From Flavihumibacter stibioxidans (lineage in GTDB: Bacteria; Bacteroidota; Bacteroidia; Chitinophagales; Chitinophagaceae): a DNA stretch of 64,000 nt. The stretch spans positions 186,001 to 250,000 of the forward strand of contig NZ_MBUA01000001.1 in the NCBI RefSeq assembly GCF_014332695.1. The letters are read 5' to 3'. Of this stretch, positions 39,982-49,090 are shown in pieces; position 1 is the first letter of the stretch; every line of letters begins with the position of its first letter. The notes beneath the pieces are model-generated. The model was not told the origin of the DNA, searched no databases, and was given only the letters and a program-made list of their open reading frames with translations. A program made the position numbers and the translations under genes.

Positions 39982-42354
39982 TCACAATTTAAAGTTCCAG
40001 GTAACACTTGGAATGATTGGAAACAGGCTCACCTGGCGGGCATCAACTTTCAGGGTGCCGTCATAGGGGCTGCCCGTTTGGTCGTAGTAAAGGAAATAAG
40101 GATTGAGGCGGCTGTAAACATTGTAAATACTGAATACCCATGAACCTTTGATCCGGCGCGGCTTTTTCGGAACGGGCGTATAAGTGGCGGATAAATCCAG
40201 GCGATGGTAGGATGGCATCCTGTACTGATTAATCTTACTGTATTCCTGGGTCAGCACGCCATTGATGATATAAAATCTTTCCGGTAGCGTGGTGGCATTT
40301 CCGGTACCATACACAAAAACAGAGGATAGCTTCCATTTACTGCTAAGTTCATAGGTGCCAACAACAGAAAGGTCATGCCGGCGATCATGTCTTGCCGGGT
40401 ATTTATTACCCTCATTAAGGTCTGGGAACCTGCGCCAGGTCCAGCTCAGCGTATAACCCACCCACCCTGTGAAACGTCCTTTGTTCTTTCGTACAAAAAA
40501 CTCCGATCCATAACTCCATCCATCACCAAAAACGAATTCCTCCTCCGGATCTTTTAATGAAGGCGTATATCCCTCGCGGTATTCGATCTGGTTCTCCATC
40601 TGCTTGTAGTATAGCTCAACAGAGGTTTCGAACTGGTTGTCCTTAAAATTCCTGAAGAAACCCGCAGCATATTGCCAGCTGATCTGAGGCCTCACGCGAA
40701 AAGTACTGGGCACCCAGAGATCTGTGGGCAGTGTGGACCCTGCATTACTGACAAGATGGATATACTGGTAATTGCGTGAAACCGAAGCCTTGACGGAAGT
40801 TGCATCATTGATACTGTAACGGGCCGTCAGCCGGGGTTCCAGTCCGCCATGGTTTTTCACCCGGTCGCCTTTGCCGAATAAAGTACTGTCTGTTTTATTG
40901 CCGTTCTGGTCGCGCTCATACGCTATATAATCGCCCACCTGGGTGAAATTACTGAAACGCACCCCTGCGCTGACCTGCAGTTTATCACTGAGTTCCCAGT
41001 CGTCCTGCAGGTAAATAGCGGCTTCGCGGGCATATTTGCGTTGGGCATTATTGGGAATGAAATCAACCGAATCGGAACGGCCGCTCACAAGGTTGGGCTT
41101 GAACACATGGTGCGTATAATGCGCGCCCCATTTCAGTTTGTGTTGCGGAGAGGGATAATAATCCATATCAAATTTCGCCGTCAGATCGCGGATACCGGAA
41201 CGAACATTGAAGGTCAGGTTATTCTGGGTGGCATTGAAAGCGAAGTTGTAATTATTGAAAACAAGCGTGGTGTTAGAAAACAGTTTTTTATGGAAGAGAT
41301 GGTTCCAGCGCAGGGTGGCTGTGGCATTGCCCCAGGGAATATTTGCACTGAAGGATCGCTGGTTGTTGTTGAAATCAAACACATCACGACCAAAATAACC
41401 ACTTAGGTACAACCGGTCCCTGTCGGAAAATTTATAATTCACTTTGGTATTCAGGTCATAGAAATAATATCCCGACCCGTAAAAAGAGCTGCTCTTTTTG
41501 ATAAATGGTTTGGTCAGCGCATCCACATAGGTACGCCGGGCAGATACCATAAAGGAAGCCTTGTCCTTTTTGATTGGTCCCTCAATGGACAGTCGTGAAG
41601 CGATCAGCCCGATACCACCTTCCACTACCGTCTTTTTCATATTGCCGTCCTTCATAGCAATGTCCAGTACCGATGAAAGCCTGCCACCGTATTGCGCCGG
41701 CATCCCACCCTTGATAAGGGAAATATTCCTGATGGCGTCCGAATTGAAAACTGAAAAAAAACCGAACAGGTGCCCTGAATTATACACAACTGCATCATCC
41801 AGCATGATCAGGTTCTGGTCCGCCCCCCCACCCCGCACGTAAAAGCCGGCATTCCCCTCGCCTGCATTGCGCACGCCGGGTAATAGTTGCAGTGTCTTCA
41901 GGATATCAACTTCGCCAAAGACTACGGGCAGGGATTTCACCTGGCTGATACTTAGGTCAATCTTTCCCATCTCTGCATTACGCACATTGCCGTCCCTGCG
42001 TTTGGCGTAAACTACCACCTCTTCGTTGGTGGTCATGCGGGGCGACAATACCATGTTTTCAGATCTGTCACGGTTCAGTATAACCGAAATGCGGAAGGAT
42101 TCATATCCGGCATAGGAGCAGGTTATCTCATAGCTTCCCGCGGGCAGGGTGATGGAATAATATCCGTAATTATTGCTGTTCACGCCCTTACCCTTTCCCT
42201 CCACTGAAATGGAAGCCCCGATCAGGTTCTCACCGGAAAGGGAATCCTTTATGTATCCGCTGAGTGTAAATTTCTGCTGCGCCCGGAGATTTCCGGCCAG
42301 GAACAGGATCACCAGCACCAATATCAGCCCGTGTAAACCTTTTAACATATTCAT
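39982..42354 (-). CDS. TonB-dependent receptor with N-terminal carboxypeptidase-regulatory domain
   Basis: A 790-residue outer-membrane receptor. The signal peptide LHGLILVLVILFLAGNLRAQ fixes the start at 42354 (or 42348). Residues 27-105 are the carboxypeptidase-regulatory-like domain (FTLSGYIKDSLSGENLIGASISV). The plug domain follows (KTLQLLPGVRNAGEGNAGFYVRGGGADQNLIMLDDAVVYN), then a 22-strand barrel ending in an aromatic-terminated strand (VTWNFKL). No SusD partner lies next to it, so it is not a classic SusC/D pair; the ligand is unknown. The shorter start is preferred as the upstream extension overlaps the ABC-F promoter. Confidence 0.93.
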   Translation of the reverse strand: MNMLKGLHGLILVLVILFLAGNLRAQQKFTLSGYIKDSLSGENLIGASISVEGKGKGVNSNNYGYYSITLPAGSYEITCSYAGYESFRISVILNRDRSENMVLSPRMTTNEEVVVYAKRRDGNVRNAEMGKIDLSISQVKSLPVVFGEVDILKTLQLLPGVRNAGEGNAGFYVRGGGADQNLIMLDDAVVYNSGHLFGFFSVFNSDAIRNISLIKGGMPAQYGGRLSSVLDIAMKDGNMKKTVVEGGIGLIASRLSIEGPIKKDKASFMVSARRTYVDALTKPFIKKSSSFYGSGYYFYDLNTKVNYKFSDRDRLYLSGYFGRDVFDFNNNQRSFSANIPWGNATATLRWNHLFHKKLFSNTTLVFNNYNFAFNATQNNLTFNVRSGIRDLTAKFDMDYYPSPQHKLKWGAHYTHHVFKPNLVSGRSDSVDFIPNNAQRKYAREAAIYLQDDWELSDKLQVSAGVRFSNFTQVGDYIAYERDQNGNKTDSTLFGKGDRVKNHGGLEPRLTARYSINDATSVKASVSRNYQYIHLVSNAGSTLPTDLWVPSTFRVRPQISWQYAAGFFRNFKDNQFETSVELYYKQMENQIEYREGYTPSLKDPEEEFVFGDGWSYGSEFFVRKNKGRFTGWVGYTLSWTWRRFPDLNEGNKYPARHDRRHDLSVVGTYELSSKWKLSSVFVYGTGNATTLPERFYIINGVLTQEYSKINQYRMPSYHRLDLSATYTPVPKKPRRIKGSWVFSIYNVYSRLNPYFLYYDQTGSPYDGTLKVDARQVSLFPIIPSVTWNFKL

Positions 42355-42425
42355 AAAAATACCAGCAATCCAACAAAACAATGGTTGATTGGTTCGGAAA
42401 TTCCTTCCCAATCGGCCTTTTATTT

Positions 42426-42433
42426 TAACTTTG
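42426..42433 (+). promoter_or_regulatory. Predicted -7 element (TAACTTTG) of the ABC-F gene
   Basis: It matches TAnnTTTG and is followed by GCGCCCC, 6 bp before the ATG at 42440. The same TTTGCGCCCC sequence follows the -7 boxes of ndk and the tRNA. Confidence 0.55.
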
Positions 42434-42439
42434 CGCCCC

Positions 42440-44437
42440 ATGTTAGTAGGATTACAGAATGTTACGTTTGAATTTGGTGCGCGGGTAATTGTAGCCGATG
42501 CCACCTGGCATATCCAACCCAATGAGCGGATTGGCCTGATTGGTTATAATGGTACCGGAAAATCTACCCTGCTGAAGTTGCTGGTGGGCGAATACCAGCC
42601 CTCTGCCGGAACGGTGGAGCGCAGCCGCGGAACCACCATCGGATACCTGCACCAGGACCTCCTGAGTTTCGACACCAATAATTCCATTTTGGATGTTGCG
42701 CTCAGCGCGTTCGAAAAAGTGCAGCAACTGGAGAAGGACATCGAGCGGCTGGGCAGGGAACTGGAAGCCACCGGCGACGAAAAGATCCTGCACGAATACT
42801 CCGATAAATTACACGAACTCGAGACACTCGGTGGTTACGATATCCACCACCGCACCGAAGAAGTGCTGCATGGACTTGGATTTGAACAGAAAGACCTGGG
42901 CCGCCCCTATCGCGAATTTTCCGGAGGCTGGCGGATGCGCGTGCTCCTGGCCAAGATGATCCTGCAGGCGCCTGACCTGCTCCTGCTCGATGAACCGACC
43001 AACCACCTTGATCTTCCTTCGATTGAATGGTTGGAAAAATACCTCCAGCATTATAAGGGTTCAGTTGTGATCGTCAGTCACGATAAGTTTTTCCTGAACC
43101 GGATGGTGACCAAGATCGTGGAAGTGTACCAGAAGCAACTGCATTTCTATAACGGAAACTACGAGTTCTGGGAACAGGAGAAAGCCATGCGGGTGGAACT
43201 GCAGCAGCGGGCATTCGAAAACCAGCAGGAATATATCCGGCAGCAGGAAAGATTCATAGAGCGTTTCCGCGCCAAGGCCACCAAGGCTGCGCAGGCACAA
43301 AGTGCCATGAAGCGGCTCGATAAGTTGGACCGGATCGAAGATGTGGAGATCGAGCGCCCCAATATCAAGATCAATTTCCGCATCGACAAAACTCCGGGTA
43401 AGATCCTGGTAGAGTTAAAAGATGTCACTAAAAAATACGGCGAAAATATCATTGTGGACCATGCCTCTGCCGAAATTGAACGGGGCGATAAGATCGCACT
43501 GATCGGTGCCAACGGAAAAGGTAAATCGACCCTGCTGCGGATCATCGCCGGAGTGGAGACATTCGATGGCGAACGCAAATGGGGCCATAATGTGGAGGAA
43601 AGTTTCTATGCCCAGCACCAGCTTGAGGCTCTTGACGTGAACAATACGATACTGGATGAAATGAAGACCTGCGGCAGCCAGAAAACGGAGCAGGAACTGC
43701 GCACCCTGCTGGGTTGTTTCCTGTTTGGCGGGGAAGAAATTGACAAGAAGATCAAGGTACTCAGCGGTGGTGAAAAAGCAAGGGTGGCACTGGCAAAAAC
43801 CATTGTCAGCAAGGCCAACTTCCTGATGCTCGATGAACCGACCAACCACCTCGATATGCACTCAGTGGAACTGCTGGTGGAAGCCCTGAACAAATACGAA
43901 GGCAGTTTTATCCTGGTGAGTCACGACCGTTATTTTATCTCCAAAGCGGCCAATAAGATCTGGGAGATCGAAGACCATAAGATCAAGGAATTCAAGGGCA
44001 CTTATAATGAATGGATCGAATGGAAAGAACGCATGGCAAAAAACGCCGCAGCAGCAGCGGCGGCGGAAAAGGCCGGCAACAGCGCGGTACCGGTTCAGGT
44101 AGCAGCAAATGGAAAAACTGCTGTGGCTGCGAAAGTGGCGGAACCCGCGGTGGCAGCCAAACCTGCTGCCAACCAACCCATTAATAAGGAACGCAACAAG
44201 GAATTGCAGCGTCTGCAAAAACAGTTCAACCTGCTGGAAGACAAGATCGCTAAAGTGAAGTCACGCAAGACGGAACTGGAAGCTGCCCTGGCTGACCCGG
44301 CCACCTATTCTGATAAAGTCCGTTTTACGGAAGCAGAAACCGCTTATAAAAAGAACGGTGCCGAACTGGATGAACTGAACGGCCAGTATGAAATTGTTTT
44401 TGAAAAGATAATGGAACTCGAAGGGGAAATGGAGTAA
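42440..44437 (+). CDS. ABC-F family ATPase (ribosome-associated)
   Basis: A 665-residue protein with two ABC cassettes and no membrane segment. Cassette 1 has Walker A GYNGTGKST (35-43), signature FSGGWRMRV and Walker B LLLLDEPTNHLD. Cassette 2 has GANGKGKST, LSGGEKARV and FLMLDEPTNHLD. The P-site tRNA-interacting linker between them is charged (RQQERFIERFRAKATKAAQAQ). An Ala-rich hinge leads to a C-terminal coiled coil (RNKELQRLQKQFNLLEDKIAKVKSRK). This matches Uup/YheS-type ABC-F proteins that rescue or modulate ribosomes; antibiotic-resistance function is not implied. The frame upstream to 42389 is an artefact. Confidence 0.93.
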   Translation: MLVGLQNVTFEFGARVIVADATWHIQPNERIGLIGYNGTGKSTLLKLLVGEYQPSAGTVERSRGTTIGYLHQDLLSFDTNNSILDVALSAFEKVQQLEKDIERLGRELEATGDEKILHEYSDKLHELETLGGYDIHHRTEEVLHGLGFEQKDLGRPYREFSGGWRMRVLLAKMILQAPDLLLLDEPTNHLDLPSIEWLEKYLQHYKGSVVIVSHDKFFLNRMVTKIVEVYQKQLHFYNGNYEFWEQEKAMRVELQQRAFENQQEYIRQQERFIERFRAKATKAAQAQSAMKRLDKLDRIEDVEIERPNIKINFRIDKTPGKILVELKDVTKKYGENIIVDHASAEIERGDKIALIGANGKGKSTLLRIIAGVETFDGERKWGHNVEESFYAQHQLEALDVNNTILDEMKTCGSQKTEQELRTLLGCFLFGGEEIDKKIKVLSGGEKARVALAKTIVSKANFLMLDEPTNHLDMHSVELLVEALNKYEGSFILVSHDRYFISKAANKIWEIEDHKIKEFKGTYNEWIEWKERMAKNAAAAAAAEKAGNSAVPVQVAANGKTAVAAKVAEPAVAAKPAANQPINKERNKELQRLQKQFNLLEDKIAKVKSRKTELEAALADPATYSDKVRFTEAETAYKKNGAELDELNGQYEIVFEKIMELEGEME

Positions 44438-44448
44438 CTTCATCGGGT

Positions 44449-46713
44449 ATGAGTTTTCGGAAAACAGCTACCCTGATCCTGTTTATTAGTTTTCTTTTTT
44501 CAGGTCTTCAAACCTGGTCGCAACAAACCCAGCGCCCGAAGATCGGGCTAACGCTGAGTGGCGGTGGCGCCAAGGGCCTTGCCCACATCGGCATCCTCAA
44601 AGCAATAGATTCCGCCGGATTACAGGTCGATTATGTGACCGGCACTTCCATGGGCGCCATTGTCGGCAGCCTCTATGCTGTTGGATACAGCGGTGATTCC
44701 ATCTTACAGATCGCGAGGGGACTCAACTGGAACGTTTTACTGAGTAACAAATCTCCCCTGAACGCCTTCATTATGGAGGAAAAGAATGAGTATGGCCGTT
44801 ATGCCCTTGAACTGCCCATGCAGTCCGGAAAATTCATCCTTCCCTCCGGTGTGCTGGAAGCGGAAGAACTCTGGCTCAAATTCAATGAGCTCTACAGTCC
44901 GGTATATGGCGTGCGCGATTTCTCCCAACTGAATCGGCCCTTCAAGTGTATCGCTACCGACCTCGAAACCGGTGAGGCAGTGGTGCTGGAAAACGGCGAC
45001 CTGATCAGTGCTGTGCGGGCCAGTATGGCCATCCCCTCCGTGTTCACTGCGGTTACCCATGGAGGTAAGAAACTGGTGGATGGCGGCATCATCCGGAATT
45101 TCCCGGTGAGTGATGTCAGGAAAATGGGCGCCGATATCGTTATAGGCAGCAATGTATCCACCGGGCTGCAAAAAGCGGAAAAAATCAATACCCCCATCCA
45201 GATCCTGATGCAGATCGCTTTTTTCAAGGAGGCTGAACTGAACAAGGAAGAGATTGCACTCTGCGATTATTATATCGACCAGCCGGTGGAAAAATACAAT
45301 TCCGCCAGTTTCAACTACAGCGATTCACTGATAGAGATCGGACTTAAAATGGGCGACCTGTATTATCCTTATTTCAGGAAACTGGCCGACTCCCTCAATG
45401 CCATTTATGGTCAGCCGCAACCAGTAGCCTTTCCTGAAGTGAATAAAAAAATTACCCTCCGCCATATCCTGAGCGACAGTCTGAAATACATCAGCAAGCC
45501 CTTTCTCCGTAAAATGCTGGGGCTGAAGGAAGGGGCTGCCTATACCGTAAATGACCTGGAAGCCGCCATCCGCCAGGCATACGGCACCCGTTATTTTAAC
45601 CGGTTGTATTACCAGCTGCACCCGGTAACAGACGGAGTAGCCGATATGCAGATCATAGCCGAAGAGAATGCACCCGTGGCAGCTAAACTTGCAGTCAACT
45701 TCAATACCCTCAGCAATATCATGCTGATTGCCAATTTATCGGTACGAGATTTCTTTGGTAAGAACAGCCGAACCTCCGCCACTTTCGGACTGTCAGAAAA
45801 CACCCGCATCAGGCTGGAGCACATACAGGTGTTCAGCACCAAAAAGCTACCACTGGCATGGATATCCGAATTATACCTGGAACGTCAGGACCTGCCTACC
45901 TATGCCAATTACAAACCACTGGGGTTGTCGCGTGAAACCAGTATCTACTTTGACAGCAGGCTGCAGCTGGCGTTTAAGAGAAGGCAGTTATATGCAGCTG
46001 GCATCCACCGTGAAAGAGTCAATTTCAGACCCCAGACGGTTTCACTGCGGGATATAGATGGAAAAAATTCATATATGCAGGCTTACATGCGGTATGAATA
46101 CAATTCGCATGACCGCCTTTTTCTGCCCAGGAAGGGAACCTATTTCCTGTTTGAACCTTCCTTCATATTTGCCCAGAGTCCCAATGCCACTTTCAAAGCC
46201 AACGGGGTGCCCTATTTCAATATTGATTCTCTTGGATTGAAATTCGGTTCATTCGGCCGGTTGAAATTCCTGATCCAGAAAGTATTACCGGTAAGGTCCC
46301 GCCAGTTCCTCACCCTGCAGGCGGAAGCCGGTGCCAATTTTACGCGCTCACAGTTCATCTTCCATGATTTTCTCATCGGCGGCATGACCCCTGTAATGCG
46401 CAACCAGGTCAGCTTCGCCGGATTACAGGACGCGGCTGTTAACGCCAACAGCCTGGTGAAAGGAGCCATCAACTGGCGCTATCATTTTACCGGAAGCGTA
46501 TATGCCGCGGCCAGTTTCAACCTGATGTACCACTCCTTCCTGGAGGAAAGATTTGATACTTATCCCAATAATATTCTAAGTGGTTATGGACTGACCCTGG
46601 GAATCGATAGCCCTATCGGTCCGCTGGAATTCAGTTTTATGTACAGCGACCAGAGCCAGCGCCTGAAGAACTACGTGAACCTGGGATTCAAGTTCTCAAG
46701 ACAAATGTTTTAA
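44449..46713 (+). CDS. Patatin-like phospholipase fused to an outer-membrane barrel (PlpD-like)
   Basis: A 754-residue protein with a signal peptide (LILFISFLFSGLQTWSQ). The patatin domain (30-315) has the oxyanion loop GGGAKG (38-43), nucleophile Ser67 in GTSMG and catalytic Asp211 in DGGIIRNFP. A POTRA-like segment follows (LKYISKPFLRKMLGLKEGAAYTVNDLEAAIRQAYG), and the C-terminal 380 residues form a BamA-like 16-strand barrel ending in an aromatic strand. This is the type Vd autotransporter/PlpD layout. It probably displays or secretes a lipase. The stop overlaps that of the convergent hutG. Confidence 0.92.
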   Translation: MSFRKTATLILFISFLFSGLQTWSQQTQRPKIGLTLSGGGAKGLAHIGILKAIDSAGLQVDYVTGTSMGAIVGSLYAVGYSGDSILQIARGLNWNVLLSNKSPLNAFIMEEKNEYGRYALELPMQSGKFILPSGVLEAEELWLKFNELYSPVYGVRDFSQLNRPFKCIATDLETGEAVVLENGDLISAVRASMAIPSVFTAVTHGGKKLVDGGIIRNFPVSDVRKMGADIVIGSNVSTGLQKAEKINTPIQILMQIAFFKEAELNKEEIALCDYYIDQPVEKYNSASFNYSDSLIEIGLKMGDLYYPYFRKLADSLNAIYGQPQPVAFPEVNKKITLRHILSDSLKYISKPFLRKMLGLKEGAAYTVNDLEAAIRQAYGTRYFNRLYYQLHPVTDGVADMQIIAEENAPVAAKLAVNFNTLSNIMLIANLSVRDFFGKNSRTSATFGLSENTRIRLEHIQVFSTKKLPLAWISELYLERQDLPTYANYKPLGLSRETSIYFDSRLQLAFKRRQLYAAGIHRERVNFRPQTVSLRDIDGKNSYMQAYMRYEYNSHDRLFLPRKGTYFLFEPSFIFAQSPNATFKANGVPYFNIDSLGLKFGSFGRLKFLIQKVLPVRSRQFLTLQAEAGANFTRSQFIFHDFLIGGMTPVMRNQVSFAGLQDAAVNANSLVKGAINWRYHFTGSVYAAASFNLMYHSFLEERFDTYPNNILSGYGLTLGIDSPIGPLEFSFMYSDQSQRLKNYVNLGFKFSRQMF

Positions 46714-47807
46714 GGAGTGCGACCTAAGCCCCCTACTGAATTTCTTGCCTTTACGAAATCGCTTACCAGGTAGGCGATCAGTTTACCTGTATTATCTGAC
46801 TTGCGACCATCGCTAAGTTGCGAAGCCCCTTCGCATATATGCAGGTATGCCGGCTTCAGGTCCATTGCAACAAAATTGAGGTACTGGCGGGCATTCGCCG
46901 CCGTAACGCCCGATGGGGTAACGGCGCTGCTCAGGGTGTTTTCCACTACGTCTAGATCCAGTTCAATTCCGCACCAGTTATCATCTACAAAATTACTGGC
47001 ATGGGCCACTGCCTGCATGAAATGCCTTTTCTCGTGCAGGAAAATGTCTTCAAAAGTGACCAGGTCCAGGAAAGGATTGTTCACGAAATCGACCCACACA
47101 TTCTGCGGGATATAATTCTCCTGCGCTCCAATAACACAGTATTTCTGTAGATAACCATCTTCCTCGGCATAACGGAAACCATTACCCGAATGACGGCCTT
47201 CAGCGGGGCGGAAATCAGTATGGGCATCTAGGTTGATGGCATTGATCTGGGCAAGGGGTAATCTGCCGCTCTTCAACAGACCTTTGGCACTGCCCTTGAT
47301 CAGCGGATAGGCATTGTTGTGACCACCACCAATGGCAATTGGAATTTTACCTGCGGTTTGAATTTGCCTGGCAAGGGCTTCCACTTCCCCGTCGATCTGG
47401 CTGACGGCATGACGATAGGCATCGATCTTCTCTTCTTCACTCCTGGCGTGGTTTTCAATCAGGTACTGCAGGTCTCCGAAATCAAAATGCCCCAGCAACA
47501 ATATCTCCTCCCCTGTCATGAAATCATTGCTCTGGATATTCAGGAAGGCGGTGAGAAAAGGCAGCCAGGCGGAATCTGCACCTCCCCGGCCATAGTTCGC
47601 TTTTACACCGATGTCTTCGGGAATACCAAACAGGATATACTTCGCAGTTGTCTTACTCAGTTTCTCCTCAAACTGCTCTGGGTCGTTCACCACCAGCAGG
47701 CGTTCACCCAGTTTGGTTTCAAACCGTCTTAAACGGGTCAGGTACAGAAGATCCTGCTTATTGTAAAATTTAAAATGAGGGATGGTCACAATCGATGGTT
47801 TTATCAC
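46710..47807 (-). CDS. hutG: Formimidoylglutamase (arginase family)
   Basis: A 365-residue metal-dependent hydrolase that splits N-formimidoyl-glutamate to glutamate and formamide, the last step of the pathway. Arginase-fold Mn ligands are visible: His163 (IGGGHNNAYP), Asp194/His196/Asp198 (NLDAHTDFRP) and the pair in IELDLDVVENT. It is about 40 residues longer at the N-terminus than classical HutG, as in other Bacteroidetes. It is the last gene of the hut operon, 14 bp after hutI. Substrate assignment leans on this context. Confidence 0.93.
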   Translation of the reverse strand: MIKPSIVTIPHFKFYNKQDLLYLTRLRRFETKLGERLLVVNDPEQFEEKLSKTTAKYILFGIPEDIGVKANYGRGGADSAWLPFLTAFLNIQSNDFMTGEEILLLGHFDFGDLQYLIENHARSEEEKIDAYRHAVSQIDGEVEALARQIQTAGKIPIAIGGGHNNAYPLIKGSAKGLLKSGRLPLAQINAINLDAHTDFRPAEGRHSGNGFRYAEEDGYLQKYCVIGAQENYIPQNVWVDFVNNPFLDLVTFEDIFLHEKRHFMQAVAHASNFVDDNWCGIELDLDVVENTLSSAVTPSGVTAANARQYLNFVAMDLKPAYLHICEGASQLSDGRKSDNTGKLIAYLVSDFVKARNSVGGLGRTP

Positions 47808-47821
47808 TGAATATAATTAAT

Positions 47822-49069
47822 TCAGACAAATTGACCCGCGATCATCACCCTTTCAATAAGGTTGTTGCCAAAAGAATATGGCAGGAAGGCCAGGGAAGGA
47901 ACCGGTTGGGTAAGGACCAGGTTGGCCAGTTTACCGCGGGTGATGCTGCCGGTGATATCACCAACGTCCATCGCGAATGCCCCGTTGAGGGTGGCGGCAT
48001 TAATGGCTTCTTCAGGCTGCATTTTCATCCGGATACAACTCATGGCCACCACCAGGTTCATATTGTAACTGGGTGAGGAACCGGGATTGAAATCACTTGC
48101 CAGCGCAATGGCGCAACCGGCATCTATCAGTTGCCGCGCGGGCTGGAAAGCCATGCCCAGGAAAAATGCTGCTGTAGGCAGCAAAGTGCCGATGGTATCT
48201 GACCCGGCCAGGCATTGAATGGCTGCATCATCCATGGTTTCGAGATGATCCACCGACAGGGCATTGAGCGCCACTCCGATTTCAACACCCTTCGATAGAT
48301 TCAACTGGTTGGCATGTATTTTAGGTTGAAGTCCATATTGCATACCAGCCCGGCAGATGCGTTCCGTTTCTTCCGGGGAAAAGAATCCGGTTTCGCAAAA
48401 CACATCAATATAATCTGCCAGATTTTCTGAAGCGATAACGGGCAGCATCTCCTCCTCGATCAGTTGCAGGTAGCCTTCGTGGTTATCGCGATAGGCCAAA
48501 GGGTAAGTATGCGCGCCGAGAAAGCTGGCTTTGACGGGTATGGGTGATGTGGCTTTCAGTCGTTTAATGACCCGCAGCATTTTAAGTTCTCCCTCAACCG
48601 TTAATCCGTAACCGCTTTTGACCTCAATGGCACCTGTACCGAGTTTTATGGCTTTGTTTAGGCGTTCTTTCGCCAATTGGTACAATTCCTCTTCCGGCAT
48701 GGCATTCAGCCTGTTTGCAGAGTTCAGAATGCCGCCGCCCTTGGCCGCTATTTCAGCATAACTGAGGCCCTTTATTTTATCGATGAATTCCGATTCCCTG
48801 CTGGCGGCAAATACCAGGTGGGTGTGGCTGTCGCACCAGGCAGGCATCAGAATGCGGCCGGAGGCATCGATCACCTGACCGGCATGGATGTCAGGCGGCA
48901 TTTCCGACATGGGTCCGAAATCCCTGATAGTATTGTCATCAGTCAGCAGCCAGGCGTTTTCAATCACGGGCAGGTGCGCCAGTGCAGCGCCTTTCAGCGG
49001 CCCTTTGCGGATGGTATCCGGCGAATGCGTGCCGGCAAGGATTGCGATATTTTTAAATAAAACGGACAT
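47822..49069 (-). CDS. hutI: Imidazolonepropionase
   Basis: A 415-residue amidohydrolase that opens 4-imidazolone-5-propionate to N-formimidoyl-glutamate. Metal ligands His82 and His84 lie in CDSHTHLVF. Further motifs are KSGYGLT, FLGAHTYP, CETGFFSPEE, KIHANQLN, VDHLE and ASDFNPGSSPS. The length is standard. It follows the MurC-like gene by 21 bp and precedes hutG by 14 bp. Confidence 0.96.
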   Translation of the reverse strand: MSVLFKNIAILAGTHSPDTIRKGPLKGAALAHLPVIENAWLLTDDNTIRDFGPMSEMPPDIHAGQVIDASGRILMPAWCDSHTHLVFAASRESEFIDKIKGLSYAEIAAKGGGILNSANRLNAMPEEELYQLAKERLNKAIKLGTGAIEVKSGYGLTVEGELKMLRVIKRLKATSPIPVKASFLGAHTYPLAYRDNHEGYLQLIEEEMLPVIASENLADYIDVFCETGFFSPEETERICRAGMQYGLQPKIHANQLNLSKGVEIGVALNALSVDHLETMDDAAIQCLAGSDTIGTLLPTAAFFLGMAFQPARQLIDAGCAIALASDFNPGSSPSYNMNLVVAMSCIRMKMQPEEAINAATLNGAFAMDVGDITGSITRGKLANLVLTQPVPSLAFLPYSFGNNLIERVMIAGQFV

Positions 49070-49090
49070 GCCTGTTTATTGTATCCGGGC

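Noticed and set aside
42440-44437. Antibiotic-resistance ABC-F protein
   Set aside because: Linker and C-terminal coiled coil fit household Uup/YheS-like proteins; nothing in the context suggests resistance.
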